From contig CANMUM010000003.1 in assembly GCA_947501025.1 (NCBI GenBank), forward strand, positions 1 to 64,000: a stretch of DNA of 64,000 bases, read 5' to 3'. The notes beneath the pieces were generated by a model. It made no database searches and was not told the origin of the DNA. It saw only the letters and a list, made by a program, of their open reading frames with translations. The position numbers and the translations under genes were made by a program. This document shows positions 16,342-25,269 of the stretch, in pieces. Origin of the DNA: an uncultured Paracoccaceae bacterium (lineage in GTDB: Bacteria > Pseudomonadota > Alphaproteobacteria > Rhodobacterales > Rhodobacteraceae). Every line of letters begins with the position of its first letter. Position 1 is the first letter of the stretch.

Positions 16342-17662
16342 AAAACACCCCAGGGTTCAGAATATTCTTTGGATCAAATGCGCGTTTCAAATCACCCATC
16401 GCACTAAGCTTTTCGCCTAGCCCATATTTTTCCATCATGAGGGCTTTATGGCGCCCAATTCCGTGCTCGGCCGAAATGCTACCACCCATTTCAACAACCT
16501 TTTGGTACACAATATGACTTAGCTTTTCTGCGTTATAATCTTTTTTTGCGCGCCCATGGCTTGGAAATAGATTATAATGCAAATTTCCATCGCCAAGGTG
16601 ACCAAAAGCATTGATACGCAGATCAAATGGCTTCAAGATTTTATCCATTTCCATAACAAATTGTGGAACGAGATCAATTGGCAATGCAATATCATGACTA
16701 GCAATCGCACCGATATGACGATTGGCAAGCGGGATCGTTTCTCGAATATGCCATAATTTTGATGACTGGTTTTCATTTTGCGCAAGAACCGCATTGGGCA
16801 GCTGACCTGCAAGTTTTTCAACAGCTTCATCAACATTCACCTGCATACCACCAAGCTCAATTAACACGCTCCAATCAGGGCATCCAATTGGCGCCACATC
16901 AAATCCAGCATCCAAACGGAACCTCAAACCCTCGCCAGATATGAGTTCAAATGCGGAAATTTCTACGAGGCTTGATTGAATTTCACAAAGCAAATCTAAG
17001 GCCGCTTGCGGTGAAGCGATTGATGACATTATAACAGCCTTGGCTTCATCACGCTGAAAGGTTTTTAACCGCGCCGAAGTCAAAACACCAAGCGTTCCTT
17101 CAGCCCCTATCATCATGCGGTCAAGTTTATAACCCGTATTATCCTTGCGCAAACCAGCAGTTCCATCAACGATCCGCCCATCGGCTAGAACGGCTTGCGC
17201 GCCCATGACCAACCCTCCCATATTGCCCCAGCGGATGACATTCACACCGCCTGCATTTGTCGAAATCAGTCCACCAATTTGTGCGGATCCTGAGGATGCC
17301 AAATGCATAGGAAAATGTCGTGGTGTATTTTCAAGTGCCAAATGCAATTGATCGAGTACAACACCCGCCCCTACCCGAACATTATCCGCGTTGATCTCAA
17401 TCTCATTGAAGTGCTCTAGGCTTAGACAAATTGCACCGCGCGCATGAGGAAAGCATTGCCCACCCACAAGACCAGTACCACCACCATAAGGGACAATGGG
17501 AAGTATTTCGTCATTCGCATAACGTAGCACATCTTGAACTTCGCTTATATTCCTTGGGCGCACCAATGCTTTCCAATGGGACTGATATCTGCCACGCGGA
17601 TCGACCGAAAATCTCTCAGGCACGTCAAATTCTGTTGGCGCAATTTGTGCCAAGCGTTTCAT
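16328..17662 (-). CDS. FAD-linked D-2-hydroxyacid dehydrogenase (GlcD/D2HGDH family)
   Basis: A 444-residue flavoprotein of the vanillyl-alcohol-oxidase fold. The FAD-binding half contains VPYGGGTGLVGG, GGLISTNAGGVNVIRWG and LRKDNTGYKLDRMMIGAEGTLG. The C-terminal half has the metal/substrate motifs FGHLGDGNLHYN and SAEHGIGRHK. Relatives oxidise D-lactate, glycolate or D-2-hydroxyglutarate and pass electrons to ETF or quinone. An ETF:quinone oxidoreductase is encoded at 58.2-59.8 kb. No glcE/glcF partners are present, favouring the single-subunit type. The ATG at 17662 overlaps the stop of the upstream GNAT gene (TAATG), indicating translational coupling. Confidence 0.87.
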   Translation of the reverse strand: MKRLAQIAPTEFDVPERFSVDPRGRYQSHWKALVRPRNISEVQDVLRYANDEILPIVPYGGGTGLVGGQCFPHARGAICLSLEHFNEIEINADNVRVGAGVVLDQLHLALENTPRHFPMHLASSGSAQIGGLISTNAGGVNVIRWGNMGGLVMGAQAVLADGRIVDGTAGLRKDNTGYKLDRMMIGAEGTLGVLTSARLKTFQRDEAKAVIMSSIASPQAALDLLCEIQSSLVEISAFELISGEGLRFRLDAGFDVAPIGCPDWSVLIELGGMQVNVDEAVEKLAGQLPNAVLAQNENQSSKLWHIRETIPLANRHIGAIASHDIALPIDLVPQFVMEMDKILKPFDLRINAFGHLGDGNLHYNLFPSHGRAKKDYNAEKLSHIVYQKVVEMGGSISAEHGIGRHKALMMEKYGLGEKLSAMGDLKRAFDPKNILNPGVFFSKM

Positions 17663-18252
17663 TATGACATCCCTGTTTCGGTTGCTCCAATACGATCGCG
17701 ACGTAAATTCGCATAGAGCACATGGGGGCGCCAACGGCCATCAATTTGCAAATAACTTTGCGCAACGCCCTCATAACGAAAACCTGAATTTTCAAGCAAT
17801 TTACGCGATGGCTGATTGTTTTTTAATGTCGCCGCTTCAATGCGAGACAAGTCCAAGGTCGTAAACGCATGGGTCACAACTTTAGACAATGCTTCACTCA
17901 TATAACCCAGCCCTGTAAATTCTTCACCAAGCCAATATCCAACCGTACCAGATTGTGATGGCCCTTTGCGAATATTGTCCAAGGTGATGGCACCAATGAG
18001 CGCGTGATCTTCTTTCCTGCGAATTACGAATGGTGCCGCGCTGCTGTTCTTATAACTCTCTGCTGACCATTTCACCCGCTCTTTGAAGTTTTGCAATGTA
18101 TGCAGTTCATTATATCGCTTGGGTTCCCAAGGACTCAAAAATGCCGCATTTTTTGCACATAATTCGGACCATTCATCATAATCACGTAGTTTCGGCAAAC
18201 TGAGTTCGATCCGTTTTGTTTCAAGTATGGCAGTTTTTCGGCGACCAAACAT
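17662..18252 (-). CDS. RimJ/RimL-type GNAT N-acetyltransferase
   Basis: The 196-residue acetyltransferase has the RimJ pattern. It starts RIELSLPKLRDYDEW, has VGYWLGEEFTGLGYMSEALSKVVTHAF as the acetyl-CoA loop and helix, and NNQPSRKLLENSGFRYEGVAQSYLQIDGRWRPHVLYANLRRD at the end. These proteins acetylate protein N-termini such as ribosomal protein S5, or other amines. It follows the M16 peptidase gene with a TAATG overlap, an order usual in this bacterial group (thrC, M16, rimJ). Confidence 0.88.
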   Translation of the reverse strand: MFGRRKTAILETKRIELSLPKLRDYDEWSELCAKNAAFLSPWEPKRYNELHTLQNFKERVKWSAESYKNSSAAPFVIRRKEDHALIGAITLDNIRKGPSQSGTVGYWLGEEFTGLGYMSEALSKVVTHAFTTLDLSRIEAATLKNNQPSRKLLENSGFRYEGVAQSYLQIDGRWRPHVLYANLRRDRIGATETGMS

Positions 18253-19508
18253 TAACTCAGATCCGCTACAAAACTATCATAATCGCGGGCTTTTTCGATC
18301 TGCCCATAGAGCACCATTTGAGGCGCTTGCGCAAACATCCGATCAGCCAATGCAGCAATATCATCAATGGTAACAGCATCGATCTTCTCAAGTGCATCCT
18401 CAATCGGAACAAGTTGGTCATGAAGCATTATGTTACGTGCATTTCGTTCGGTTCGTGATGGAGCACCTTCAAGAGCCATCACTGAACCTGCCCGCATTTG
18501 TGCTTTCGCGCGGTTTATGTCTTTGGCGCTAAGAGAACTTGAAAATGTTTTCAACTCATGCGCAACTTGAGCCATTAAGGGATCAATCCCATCTGCTGAG
18601 GTTCCTGAATAAATCATCAATTGACCATGATCACGTAGCAAATTGAGTGTAGAGAAAATCGTGTAGCAAAGCCCGTGTTGCTCACGAATATTTTGGAAAA
18701 GCCGAGATGACATGCCGCCCCCCAAAACAGCGCTGAGCAATTGAGCCGCATATTGATCATCATCAAGAAGTGACGGCGCAGGCACACTCATCACAAAATG
18801 CGCTTGCTCCAAATCGCGGCTTACGCGCTTTTGCCCAGAACGGAAACTCGCCAATTCAGGCGATGGGTCTGTGCGGTATGAAAGCCCTGCGAACTGACGT
18901 TCAATATCTTTAGCCAATGAATCATGATCCACATCGCCAGAAGCAGAAATCACAAGATTATCTCCGCCATAATTGCCCCCAACAAATTCACGGAAATCTT
19001 CGGCTTGGAAGTTTTTCACGCGTTCTGGTGTGCCTAAAATCGGACGCCCAATCGCTTGCTCTGGATAACATTCTTCGGCAAGCCAATCAAATATTACATC
19101 ATCTGGTGTGTCATTTGTTTGGCCAATTTCTTGCAAAATAACGCCGCGTTCTACATCAATTTCTTCTTGAGAAAACAAAGGATCAAGTATGATATCGGAA
19201 AGCACGTCAAGCGCGAGCGGCACATCTTGCCCCATGGTACGTGCGTAAAAAGCCGTCATATCTTTTGCCGTATAAGCGTTAAGATAGCCGCCTACATCTT
19301 CGATCGTCTCGGCAATCTCGCGCGCATTGCGTTTTGTGGTTCCCTTAAAAGCCATATGCTCTAAGAAATGAGCAATGCCGTTTTGTTCGGGGCGCTCATG
19401 CCGCGCTCCTCGACCAACCCAAACACCAATTGATGCGGACAAGGTGCCAGGCATATGCTCGGTGACAAGCCGCACACCATTGTCAAAACGCGTTATTTTT
19501 TGGCTCAT
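18252..19508 (-). CDS. M16 family zinc metallopeptidase (mitochondrial processing peptidase-like)
   Basis: The 418-residue protein has the inverted zinc motif HFLEH (IAHFLEHMAFKG, near residue 47), the distal Glu helix with GGYLNAYTAKDMTAFYARTM, and the C-terminal GGGMSSRLFQNIREQHGLCYTI region typical of beta-MPP-like bacterial peptidases. It has no signal peptide, so it is probably cytosolic or membrane-associated. Its substrate is not known. It is coupled to thrC by a 4-base ATGA overlap and to the GNAT gene by TAATG. Confidence 0.93.
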   Translation of the reverse strand: MSQKITRFDNGVRLVTEHMPGTLSASIGVWVGRGARHERPEQNGIAHFLEHMAFKGTTKRNAREIAETIEDVGGYLNAYTAKDMTAFYARTMGQDVPLALDVLSDIILDPLFSQEEIDVERGVILQEIGQTNDTPDDVIFDWLAEECYPEQAIGRPILGTPERVKNFQAEDFREFVGGNYGGDNLVISASGDVDHDSLAKDIERQFAGLSYRTDPSPELASFRSGQKRVSRDLEQAHFVMSVPAPSLLDDDQYAAQLLSAVLGGGMSSRLFQNIREQHGLCYTIFSTLNLLRDHGQLMIYSGTSADGIDPLMAQVAHELKTFSSSLSAKDINRAKAQMRAGSVMALEGAPSRTERNARNIMLHDQLVPIEDALEKIDAVTIDDIAALADRMFAQAPQMVLYGQIEKARDYDSFVADLS

Positions 19509-20887
19509 GAGCGTTTGGCCCTCACGTAAGATTTCAACACATCAAAATCATTGGCAATGATATCAAGACGTTCATCGCGCGTCATAATATCAGCGAGAAA
19601 CGGCGGCAGATCAGGTGACATTCCAGTGGCCTCTTTAACGGCATCTGGAAATTTAGCTGCGTGAGCCGTGGCCAAAGCAACCATTGGCACCTTGTCTTTT
19701 GCCTTGCGCGCAGCATGGGCACCAACCGCACTATGCGGGCAAAGTAGCTCACCCGTTTCATCAAATACGCGCTTGATCTCAGCGAATGTCTCGACCTCTG
19801 AGCAATTTTCACTATCAAAATTATTTCTAAGCGCTTTCAAGGCATCTCCGCTCAGTTCAAATCCACCTGTTTCAAGTGCCTTCATCAATGAGACGATTTC
19901 TTGTGAATTTCGATCATAAAGATCAAAGAGCAGACGTTCAAAATTCGAACTGATCTGAATATCCATGCTTGGAGAAATGGATGGCTTAACACCATCTTTG
20001 AAATGTTTGCCAGTTTGGACAGTGCGGTGAAGAATATCATTTTGATTGGTCGCGATAACGAGGCGGTCAATGGGCAAACCCATCTGCTTTGCCAAATATC
20101 CAGCATAGATATCACCGAAATTTCCCGTGGGCACAGAGAAAGAAATTTTGCGATCTGGCGCGCCAAGTGAAACGGCCGTGCTGACATAATAAATGATTTG
20201 CGCCATGACGCGGCCCCAGTTAATGGAGTTCACTCCGCCCAAACGGATTTCATCGCGGAATTCATGGTCATTAAAGCTTGCCTTCACAAGCGCTTGGCAA
20301 TCATCAAAATCACCTTCCACTGCCATGGCATAAACATTCGCAGCAGCTGAGGTCGTCATTTGACGTTGCTGAACGTCTGATACACGACCTTTTGGGAACA
20401 AGATAAACACATCGACATTATCCAGCCCTTTAAATGCTTCGATAGCAGCAGATCCCGTATCACCAGAGGTTGCCCCGATGATCGTTAAGCGTTCATTTCG
20501 GCGAGCCAAAACAGTCGTATAAAAATTCCCAATCAGCTGCATGGCAAAATCTTTAAAGGCCAGTGTGGGGCCTGTATGCAATTCGCACAACCATAGATCA
20601 TCGCCGATTTGCTTCAATGGCGCGCGCGCCGTGTGTCGGAAGTTTGCATAGGTTTTCGAAATCAATTCACGCAGCTCATCACTGGTAAAACAGCCTGCGG
20701 TAAATGGAGCGATCACCGCATGTGCAATTTCTTCATACGACTTGCCTTGAAGCCCCCGCAAAAAATCAGCATCCCATTTGGGCAACGTTTCAGGAACGTA
20801 TAATCCACCATCACCTGCAAGACCCGCAAGCAAAACCTTCTCAAAATCTAGGGCCTCAGCTTGCCCGCGTGTGGAGATATATCTCAT
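19505..20887 (-). CDS. thrC: Threonine synthase
   Basis: A PLP enzyme converting O-phosphohomoserine to threonine. The 460-residue length and N-terminus (MRYISTRGQAEALDFEKVLLAGLAGDGGLYVPE) match the class II ThrC of proteobacteria. The Schiff-base Lys is in LAFKDFAMQLIGN, and the phosphate-binding GATSGDTGSAAIEAF loop and SVPTGNFGD motif follow. The ATG at 20887 has GGAAGA upstream and overlaps the stop of the SURF1 gene (TAATG). The gene therefore sits at the end of the cytochrome oxidase cluster, a lineage-typical linkage without an obvious functional reason. Confidence 0.96.
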   Translation of the reverse strand: MRYISTRGQAEALDFEKVLLAGLAGDGGLYVPETLPKWDADFLRGLQGKSYEEIAHAVIAPFTAGCFTSDELRELISKTYANFRHTARAPLKQIGDDLWLCELHTGPTLAFKDFAMQLIGNFYTTVLARRNERLTIIGATSGDTGSAAIEAFKGLDNVDVFILFPKGRVSDVQQRQMTTSAAANVYAMAVEGDFDDCQALVKASFNDHEFRDEIRLGGVNSINWGRVMAQIIYYVSTAVSLGAPDRKISFSVPTGNFGDIYAGYLAKQMGLPIDRLVIATNQNDILHRTVQTGKHFKDGVKPSISPSMDIQISSNFERLLFDLYDRNSQEIVSLMKALETGGFELSGDALKALRNNFDSENCSEVETFAEIKRVFDETGELLCPHSAVGAHAARKAKDKVPMVALATAHAAKFPDAVKEATGMSPDLPPFLADIMTRDERLDIIANDFDVLKSYVRAKRS

Positions 20888-21552
20888 TATGTTCTTCCAT
20901 TTTTTGGTGTTCGAATTCGGCTATACCCCCAATATACCGTCATCCCACCCCAAGCAAGTGCAAGCAGCGCCCATGTCATTGCATATTGCTGATGGTTATT
21001 AGGCAAATCTATTGTGAAAGGTGCATCTTTGATACCATCAATCGGGCTTTTATTGGCAATGAGAAGAAAAGGTTTTGTGCCTAAATATTTCGCCATTTCA
21101 TCCAGATTGTAACCCACCCAAATATTTTTCTCTGCGTCAATCGAACCATTGCCTTCTGGTGTGTAGGCGTGCCCGGTTATTGTTACCAATCCTTGTGGGA
21201 TTATAAAGTTATCAGCTTTTTTAAATTGATCTACAAAGCCAATTTCAACCATAACGAGATGCCCAGCCGTCTCAAAAGGCATAATACGGTTATAACCCGC
21301 ACCGCTTAGCTTGTCCGTGTATCTGTCTAAGAGACGGCCCGTGAGTTCAAATTTCATACCCGTAGAAAACCCGTATCCAAGCTCCATATAATCTTGGAAA
21401 AGATCACTTGGCTCCGCATCCATCGCTATTTGCGTTTCTTTAATCAAGCCTTCTTTCCACGCCAATCTCTCGACTTGCCACAAAGACAAAGCGATCAACA
21501 CAGCACATCCCGAGATGCCTAAGATTAATGGTGCAACCAGTTTTTTTATCAT
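20887..21552 (-). CDS. surf1: SURF1-family cytochrome c oxidase assembly protein
   Basis: A 221-residue inner-membrane protein that helps insert heme a into oxidase subunit I. It has two helices, one N-terminal (KKLVAPLILGISGCAVLIALSL) and one C-terminal (YAMTWALLALAWGGMTVYWGY). The SURF1 signature LWQVERLAWK follows the first helix and a GHAYTPEG segment lies in the periplasmic domain. Start at ATG 21552, preceded by GAGGACAAG; an upstream in-frame codon at 21582 lacks a ribosome site. Directly downstream of ctaE. Confidence 0.92.
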   Translation of the reverse strand: MIKKLVAPLILGISGCAVLIALSLWQVERLAWKEGLIKETQIAMDAEPSDLFQDYMELGYGFSTGMKFELTGRLLDRYTDKLSGAGYNRIMPFETAGHLVMVEIGFVDQFKKADNFIIPQGLVTITGHAYTPEGNGSIDAEKNIWVGYNLDEMAKYLGTKPFLLIANKSPIDGIKDAPFTIDLPNNHQQYAMTWALLALAWGGMTVYWGYSRIRTPKNGRT

Positions 21553-21614
21553 CTTGTCCTCATCATAAAAAAGGCGAGCCAAATGGCCCGCCCAATTTTC
21601 TTATGTCACCACAT

Positions 21615-22412
21615 TTAGCGTGCGCCACCCCAAATATAAATAGCAAAGAAAAGGAAGAGCCAAATAACATCAACAAAATGCCAATACCATGCTGCCGCCT
21701 CAAAGCCCAAATGTCCTTCTTTTGTAAACTCATTGCGGTGAGCGCGCATGAGCGCAACGAACAAGAAGATCGTACCGACAATAACGTGGAAGCCATGGAA
21801 GCCCGTTGCAAGATAGAAGTTTGAACGCGCGACATTGCCATCCATTGTAATGCCTTCTGCATAAGCATGGACATATTCATAGCCTTGGAAAAATGTGAAC
21901 GTCAAACCGAGAATAACTGCCCAAATGAGCAATTTTTTGATCTTCTGATTATCAGCATTTCCGTGAGAAATTTCATGGTGAGCAGCCGTCACAAATGTTC
22001 CTGAAAGGAGCAGGATCAATGTGTTGATCAATGGCAAATGCCAAACATCAATAAGCTCAATACCACTATGCTCAGCAGCATTTGGCATCTTGAAAATGGC
22101 GTGTTTAAAGAAGCTCCAGAACCATGCCACAAAAAAGAATACTTCTGAGATCAAGAACATGATGAAACCCATGCGCAAACCGATGCGGATGACATTCGTA
22201 TGCTCTCCCCCATTGGATTCAATCGTCACATCGCGCCACCAGCCAAACATCGCATAGAGCGTGCCTACAAAACCAATCAAGAATGGGAACATTGAATATC
22301 CCTTCATCCAAAGAACTGCGCCTGCAAGCATTACAAATGCTGCAATAGAAGATATCAGCGGCCAAATGCTTGGCGGTAGAATGTGATAATCGTGATTTTT
22401 AGCGTGTGCCAT
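21615..22412 (-). CDS. ctaE: Cytochrome c oxidase subunit III
   Basis: The 265-residue integral membrane subunit of aa3-type oxidase has seven predicted helices. Family blocks seen are [12 protein letters not shown] at the start, [24 protein letters not shown] (containing the conserved Glu facing the proton path), [21 protein letters not shown], and [19 protein letters not shown] at the end. A strong AGGAGAGGG ribosome site precedes the ATG. It lies in the order ctaC-ctaB-ctaF-ctaG-ctaE-surf1. Confidence 0.97.
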   Translation of the reverse strand: MAHAKNHDYHILPPSIWPLISSIAAFVMLAGAVLWMKGYSMFPFLIGFVGTLYAMFGWWRDVTIESNGGEHTNVIRIGLRMGFIMFLISEVFFFVAWFWSFFKHAIFKMPNAAEHSGIELIDVWHLPLINTLILLLSGTFVTAAHHEISHGNADNQKIKKLLIWAVILGLTFTFFQGYEYVHAYAEGITMDGNVARSNFYLATGFHGFHVIVGTIFLFVALMRAHRNEFTKEGHLGFEAAAWYWHFVDVIWLFLFFAIYIWGGAR

Positions 22413-22442
22413 TTTCCCTCTCCTTAGGTTCGTGACTGGAAG

Positions 22443-23003
22443 TTATGAGTTATTTTCACTTGTGCCCACTGGAACGCGGCTTGTCAAATGAAAGGTGTAT
22501 GCCAAAGTCAATGATTGGATATGTTCAACATCAGGATCATCGACCATTGCAGGATCAACATAGAAGGTGACGGGCATTTCAACACGCTCACCTGGCTGCA
22601 AAGTTTGTTCGGTAAAACAAAAGCATTCGATTTTGCTAAAATACCCGCCAAGCTCAAGCGGCGCAACATTAAAGCTTGCTGTGCCTGTAACCACATCTTT
22701 AGTCGGGTTATAGGCTTCAAAAAACACCAAAGTTGTTTCACCAAGTCGCGCATCAACCCTTGAAGTCATTGGGTTAAATTCCCACGGCATATCGCTCATC
22801 GTGCTTCCTGCAAAACGAACAATCATTTCGCGATCAAGCACATCGGATTTATTTTCATCTGCAACCTGAGTTGTGCCGCCAAACCCTGTGACACGGCAAA
22901 AAATATCATAAAGCGGGACAGCCGCAAAACTTGCGGCCAGCATAAAGAGCGTAATGCCCAGCAAGCGAACTGCAATTTTATTATGGCTGCGACTATTTGG
23001 CAT
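22443..23003 (-). CDS. ctaG: Cytochrome c oxidase assembly protein CtaG (Cox11 family)
   Basis: A 186-residue copper chaperone delivering Cu to the CuB site of subunit I. It has one N-terminal helix (AVRLLGITLFMLAASFAAVPLYDIFCRVTGFGG), a periplasmic immunoglobulin-like domain, and the Cu-binding motif CFCFTEQTLQPGE. MPVTFYVDP follows, as in all Cox11 proteins. It is coupled to the small upstream gene by a TAATG overlap. Confidence 0.96.
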   Translation of the reverse strand: MPNSRSHNKIAVRLLGITLFMLAASFAAVPLYDIFCRVTGFGGTTQVADENKSDVLDREMIVRFAGSTMSDMPWEFNPMTSRVDARLGETTLVFFEAYNPTKDVVTGTASFNVAPLELGGYFSKIECFCFTEQTLQPGERVEMPVTFYVDPAMVDDPDVEHIQSLTLAYTFHLTSRVPVGTSENNS

Positions 23004-23185
23004 TATTGCGATTGCTCCGTCGTCGTTTGAGTTGCCGCAATTCGCTCTTCATTGATCGTTGACAATTTAGCCATAGTTGCAATGATAACGAGTACAACGA
23101 ACGCACCAAGCAATAACCCGATTTGGATATTCATGCGTCCGCGTTTTTTGTATATTTCGTGATCTTGGATACCAAATTTTTCCAT
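23003..23185 (-). CDS. Small CtaF/CoxF-like membrane protein
   Basis: A 60-residue protein between ctaB and ctaG, coupled to both by TAATG overlaps. It has a charged N-terminus (MEKFGIQDHEIYKKRGRMN), one transmembrane helix (IQIGLLLGAFVVLVIIATMAKL) and a short polar tail. The position and plan match the small unnamed or CtaF-type protein found at this place in alphaproteobacterial oxidase operons. Its assembly role is unproven. Confidence 0.82.
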   Translation of the reverse strand: MEKFGIQDHEIYKKRGRMNIQIGLLLGAFVVLVIIATMAKLSTINEERIAATQTTTEQSQ

Positions 23186-24138
23186 TACATACCTACCATC
23201 GGCCAGAAGCCTGAAATATCCCAAAATCTATTTGAGATGGATTGAACCAAAAGCGCCAAGAAGAAAACGAACAAATAAACAATCGAGAGCCAGAAATAAC
23301 GTTTCTCAACTTTGAAATTATCCGCAGCGCCGCTTTCCCTTTGCATAATTTTTGCGCCACCAATAGTGAACATACCGCCACAAATAAGCGCGACCGCAAA
23401 TACAATCGGCCCACCAATGCTCAAAAATGCAGTCAGCATAGTTGTTGCGAACAGAGCGATTGAGTAAAGGAATATGTGAACACGCGTCGTGCGCTCACCT
23501 TTAACAACGGGGAGCATTGGTACATTCGCATTCATATAATCATCATTACGAAACAAAGCGAGAGCCCAGAAATGTGGGGGTGTCCAAAGAAATATCACCA
23601 TAAACATCATAATGCTATCAAGGCTCACGCCACCCGTCACAACCATCCAACCGATCATCGGAGGGAAGGCACCTGCAGCTCCACCGATGACAATATTTTG
23701 GGGAGTACGCCGCTTGAGACCAAGTGAGTAAATCACGGCATAAAAGAAAATCGTGAAAGCTAGAAAGGCTGCCGACTGCCAATTGGCAAAGAGGCCAAGC
23801 GCCCCAACAGACAAAATAGATACGAACAGTCCAAGGGCTAAAGCATGATCACGCGGCACACGGCCCGAAGGAATCGGGCGGTCTTTCGTGCGCGACATAA
23901 CAGCATCAATATCATAATCAATATACATATTGAGCGCGCCAGAAGCGCCGGCGCCAAATGCGATAGCCAAAAGGGCTACTGCACCAAGTACGATATTGAT
24001 TGAGCCAGGCGCAATCATCATCCCGACAAAAGCGGTGAACACAACAAGACGCATGACCTTAGGCTTCAACAACTCGAAGTAATCGCCCATATCAGGCGAC
24101 GAGATTTCATTCTCAGCAGGCCATGCGGCGTCGGTCAT
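23185..24138 (-). CDS. ctaB: Protoheme IX farnesyltransferase (heme o synthase)
   Basis: A 317-residue UbiA-family polytopic enzyme adding a farnesyl group to heme b, giving heme o, the precursor of heme a for the oxidase. Motifs are YFELLKPKVMRLVVFTAFVG, the first Asp-rich motif NMYIDYDIDAVMSRTKDRPIPSGR, and the second region WTPPHFWALALFRNDDY. Start at ATG 24138 with GAG(TGAG) upstream. An in-frame TTG at 24153 lies over that site and was rejected. It follows ctaC after 40 bp; ctaD is not between them. Confidence 0.95.
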   Translation of the reverse strand: MTDAAWPAENEISSPDMGDYFELLKPKVMRLVVFTAFVGMMIAPGSINIVLGAVALLAIAFGAGASGALNMYIDYDIDAVMSRTKDRPIPSGRVPRDHALALGLFVSILSVGALGLFANWQSAAFLAFTIFFYAVIYSLGLKRRTPQNIVIGGAAGAFPPMIGWMVVTGGVSLDSIMMFMVIFLWTPPHFWALALFRNDDYMNANVPMLPVVKGERTTRVHIFLYSIALFATTMLTAFLSIGGPIVFAVALICGGMFTIGGAKIMQRESGAADNFKVEKRYFWLSIVYLFVFFLALLVQSISNRFWDISGFWPMVGM

Positions 24139-24178
24139 AATGATCTCACTCAAAGGCGCGACATTGCGCCAAAATTAA

Positions 24179-25036
24179 TTAGTTACTTGCAACTTGAACA
24201 GAAGCTGGCGCACTCGCAAATTCTTCTTTTGCCTTTGCAAGCCATTGATCATAAACTTCTTGGCTTACAACTTTCACAACGATCGGCATATAAGCATGGC
24301 TCTTGCCACAAAGCTCTGAACACTGACCAAAGTAAACGCCTTCTTTGTCTGCATTAAACCATGTCAAATGGAGACGGCCAGGCACTGTGTCGGTCTGAAC
24401 TGCAAAAGCTGGGATTTTCCAACTATGGATCACATCAGCAGCCGTGGCTTCGATAACAACATCCGCGTTCACTGGAACGACAACCGCATTATCCACAGCC
24501 AAAAGATATTCATCATCTTGGTATCCGTATTCAGCCAATTCTTCTTTTTGAAGCATATAGGAATCAAATGCGATGCCTTCTTCGGCATATTCATAACCCC
24601 AATACCATTGGTATCCAGTAACCTTGATGACAACATCGCCAGCAGGAACACGGTTTTGTTTCAATAGTGCAGGCACAGAAAATACAGCCAATACAACCAA
24701 AATCAAAACAGGGACAAGAGTCCAACCAATCTCAAGCGCTGTATTGTGCGTGAAACGTTTTGGCTCTTTACCTGTGTCGCGAAACTTCACCATTACAATC
24801 ACAAGAAGCACACTCACAAATATCACAACAACCAAACACAGAATCATCAATATATCGTTGAGCTGGTGCGTTGTCTGAGCTTGATCACCAATAGCTGGCT
24901 GCATCCACGTGCCGTTAAGCTCAGGTTTGCCGACACGCTCAAGATTGTCGATACCATCTTGCGCAAGGGCAGCAAGTGAGGTTAGTCCAAATGCAGTGCT
25001 CATTGCGATGCGTGATGTCAAAGATTTCAAATTCAT
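24179..25036 (-). CDS. ctaC: Cytochrome c oxidase subunit II
   Basis: A 285-residue precursor. The signal peptide ends near AALAQ, and two helices anchor the protein (LNDILMILCLVVVIFVSVLLVIVMVKF and LEIGWTLVPVLILVVLAVFSVPALL). A periplasmic cupredoxin domain carries the dinuclear CuA site: the upstream His in DVIHSWKIPAFAV and CSELCGKSHAYMP supplying two Cys, His and Met. GYQWYWGYEY is the aromatic electron-entry patch. It is the first gene of the oxidase operon, divergent from tldD across 233 bp that must hold both promoters. AGGGGC precedes the ATG. Confidence 0.97.
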   Translation of the reverse strand: MNLKSLTSRIAMSTAFGLTSLAALAQDGIDNLERVGKPELNGTWMQPAIGDQAQTTHQLNDILMILCLVVVIFVSVLLVIVMVKFRDTGKEPKRFTHNTALEIGWTLVPVLILVVLAVFSVPALLKQNRVPAGDVVIKVTGYQWYWGYEYAEEGIAFDSYMLQKEELAEYGYQDDEYLLAVDNAVVVPVNADVVIEATAADVIHSWKIPAFAVQTDTVPGRLHLTWFNADKEGVYFGQCSELCGKSHAYMPIVVKVVSQEVYDQWLAKAKEEFASAPASVQVASN

Positions 25037-25269
25037 ATTGTGCCCCTAGATTTAGCGGTTTTGGCGACAATGATGGTCATAAAACCCATATCGTCTCAGT
25101 TTCTGGCCATTCAAAACCATAATTGGGCCGAATATACAAGTAAAATTAGCTCAATCACAGCCAAAATATGTGGCAAAATGTCGCGCGGTTTAGATTGCTT
25201 TCAGAACAAAAATAACTTTCCCACCCTGAGAGACTGGAAACTTAAGCCTTTGCCCATTAGTTATAAGAT

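Noticed and set aside
24138-24179. GGCGC/GCGCC hairpin between ctaC and ctaB as a terminator
   Set aside because: Five-base stem without a T-run inside an operon. At most a processing or attenuation element.
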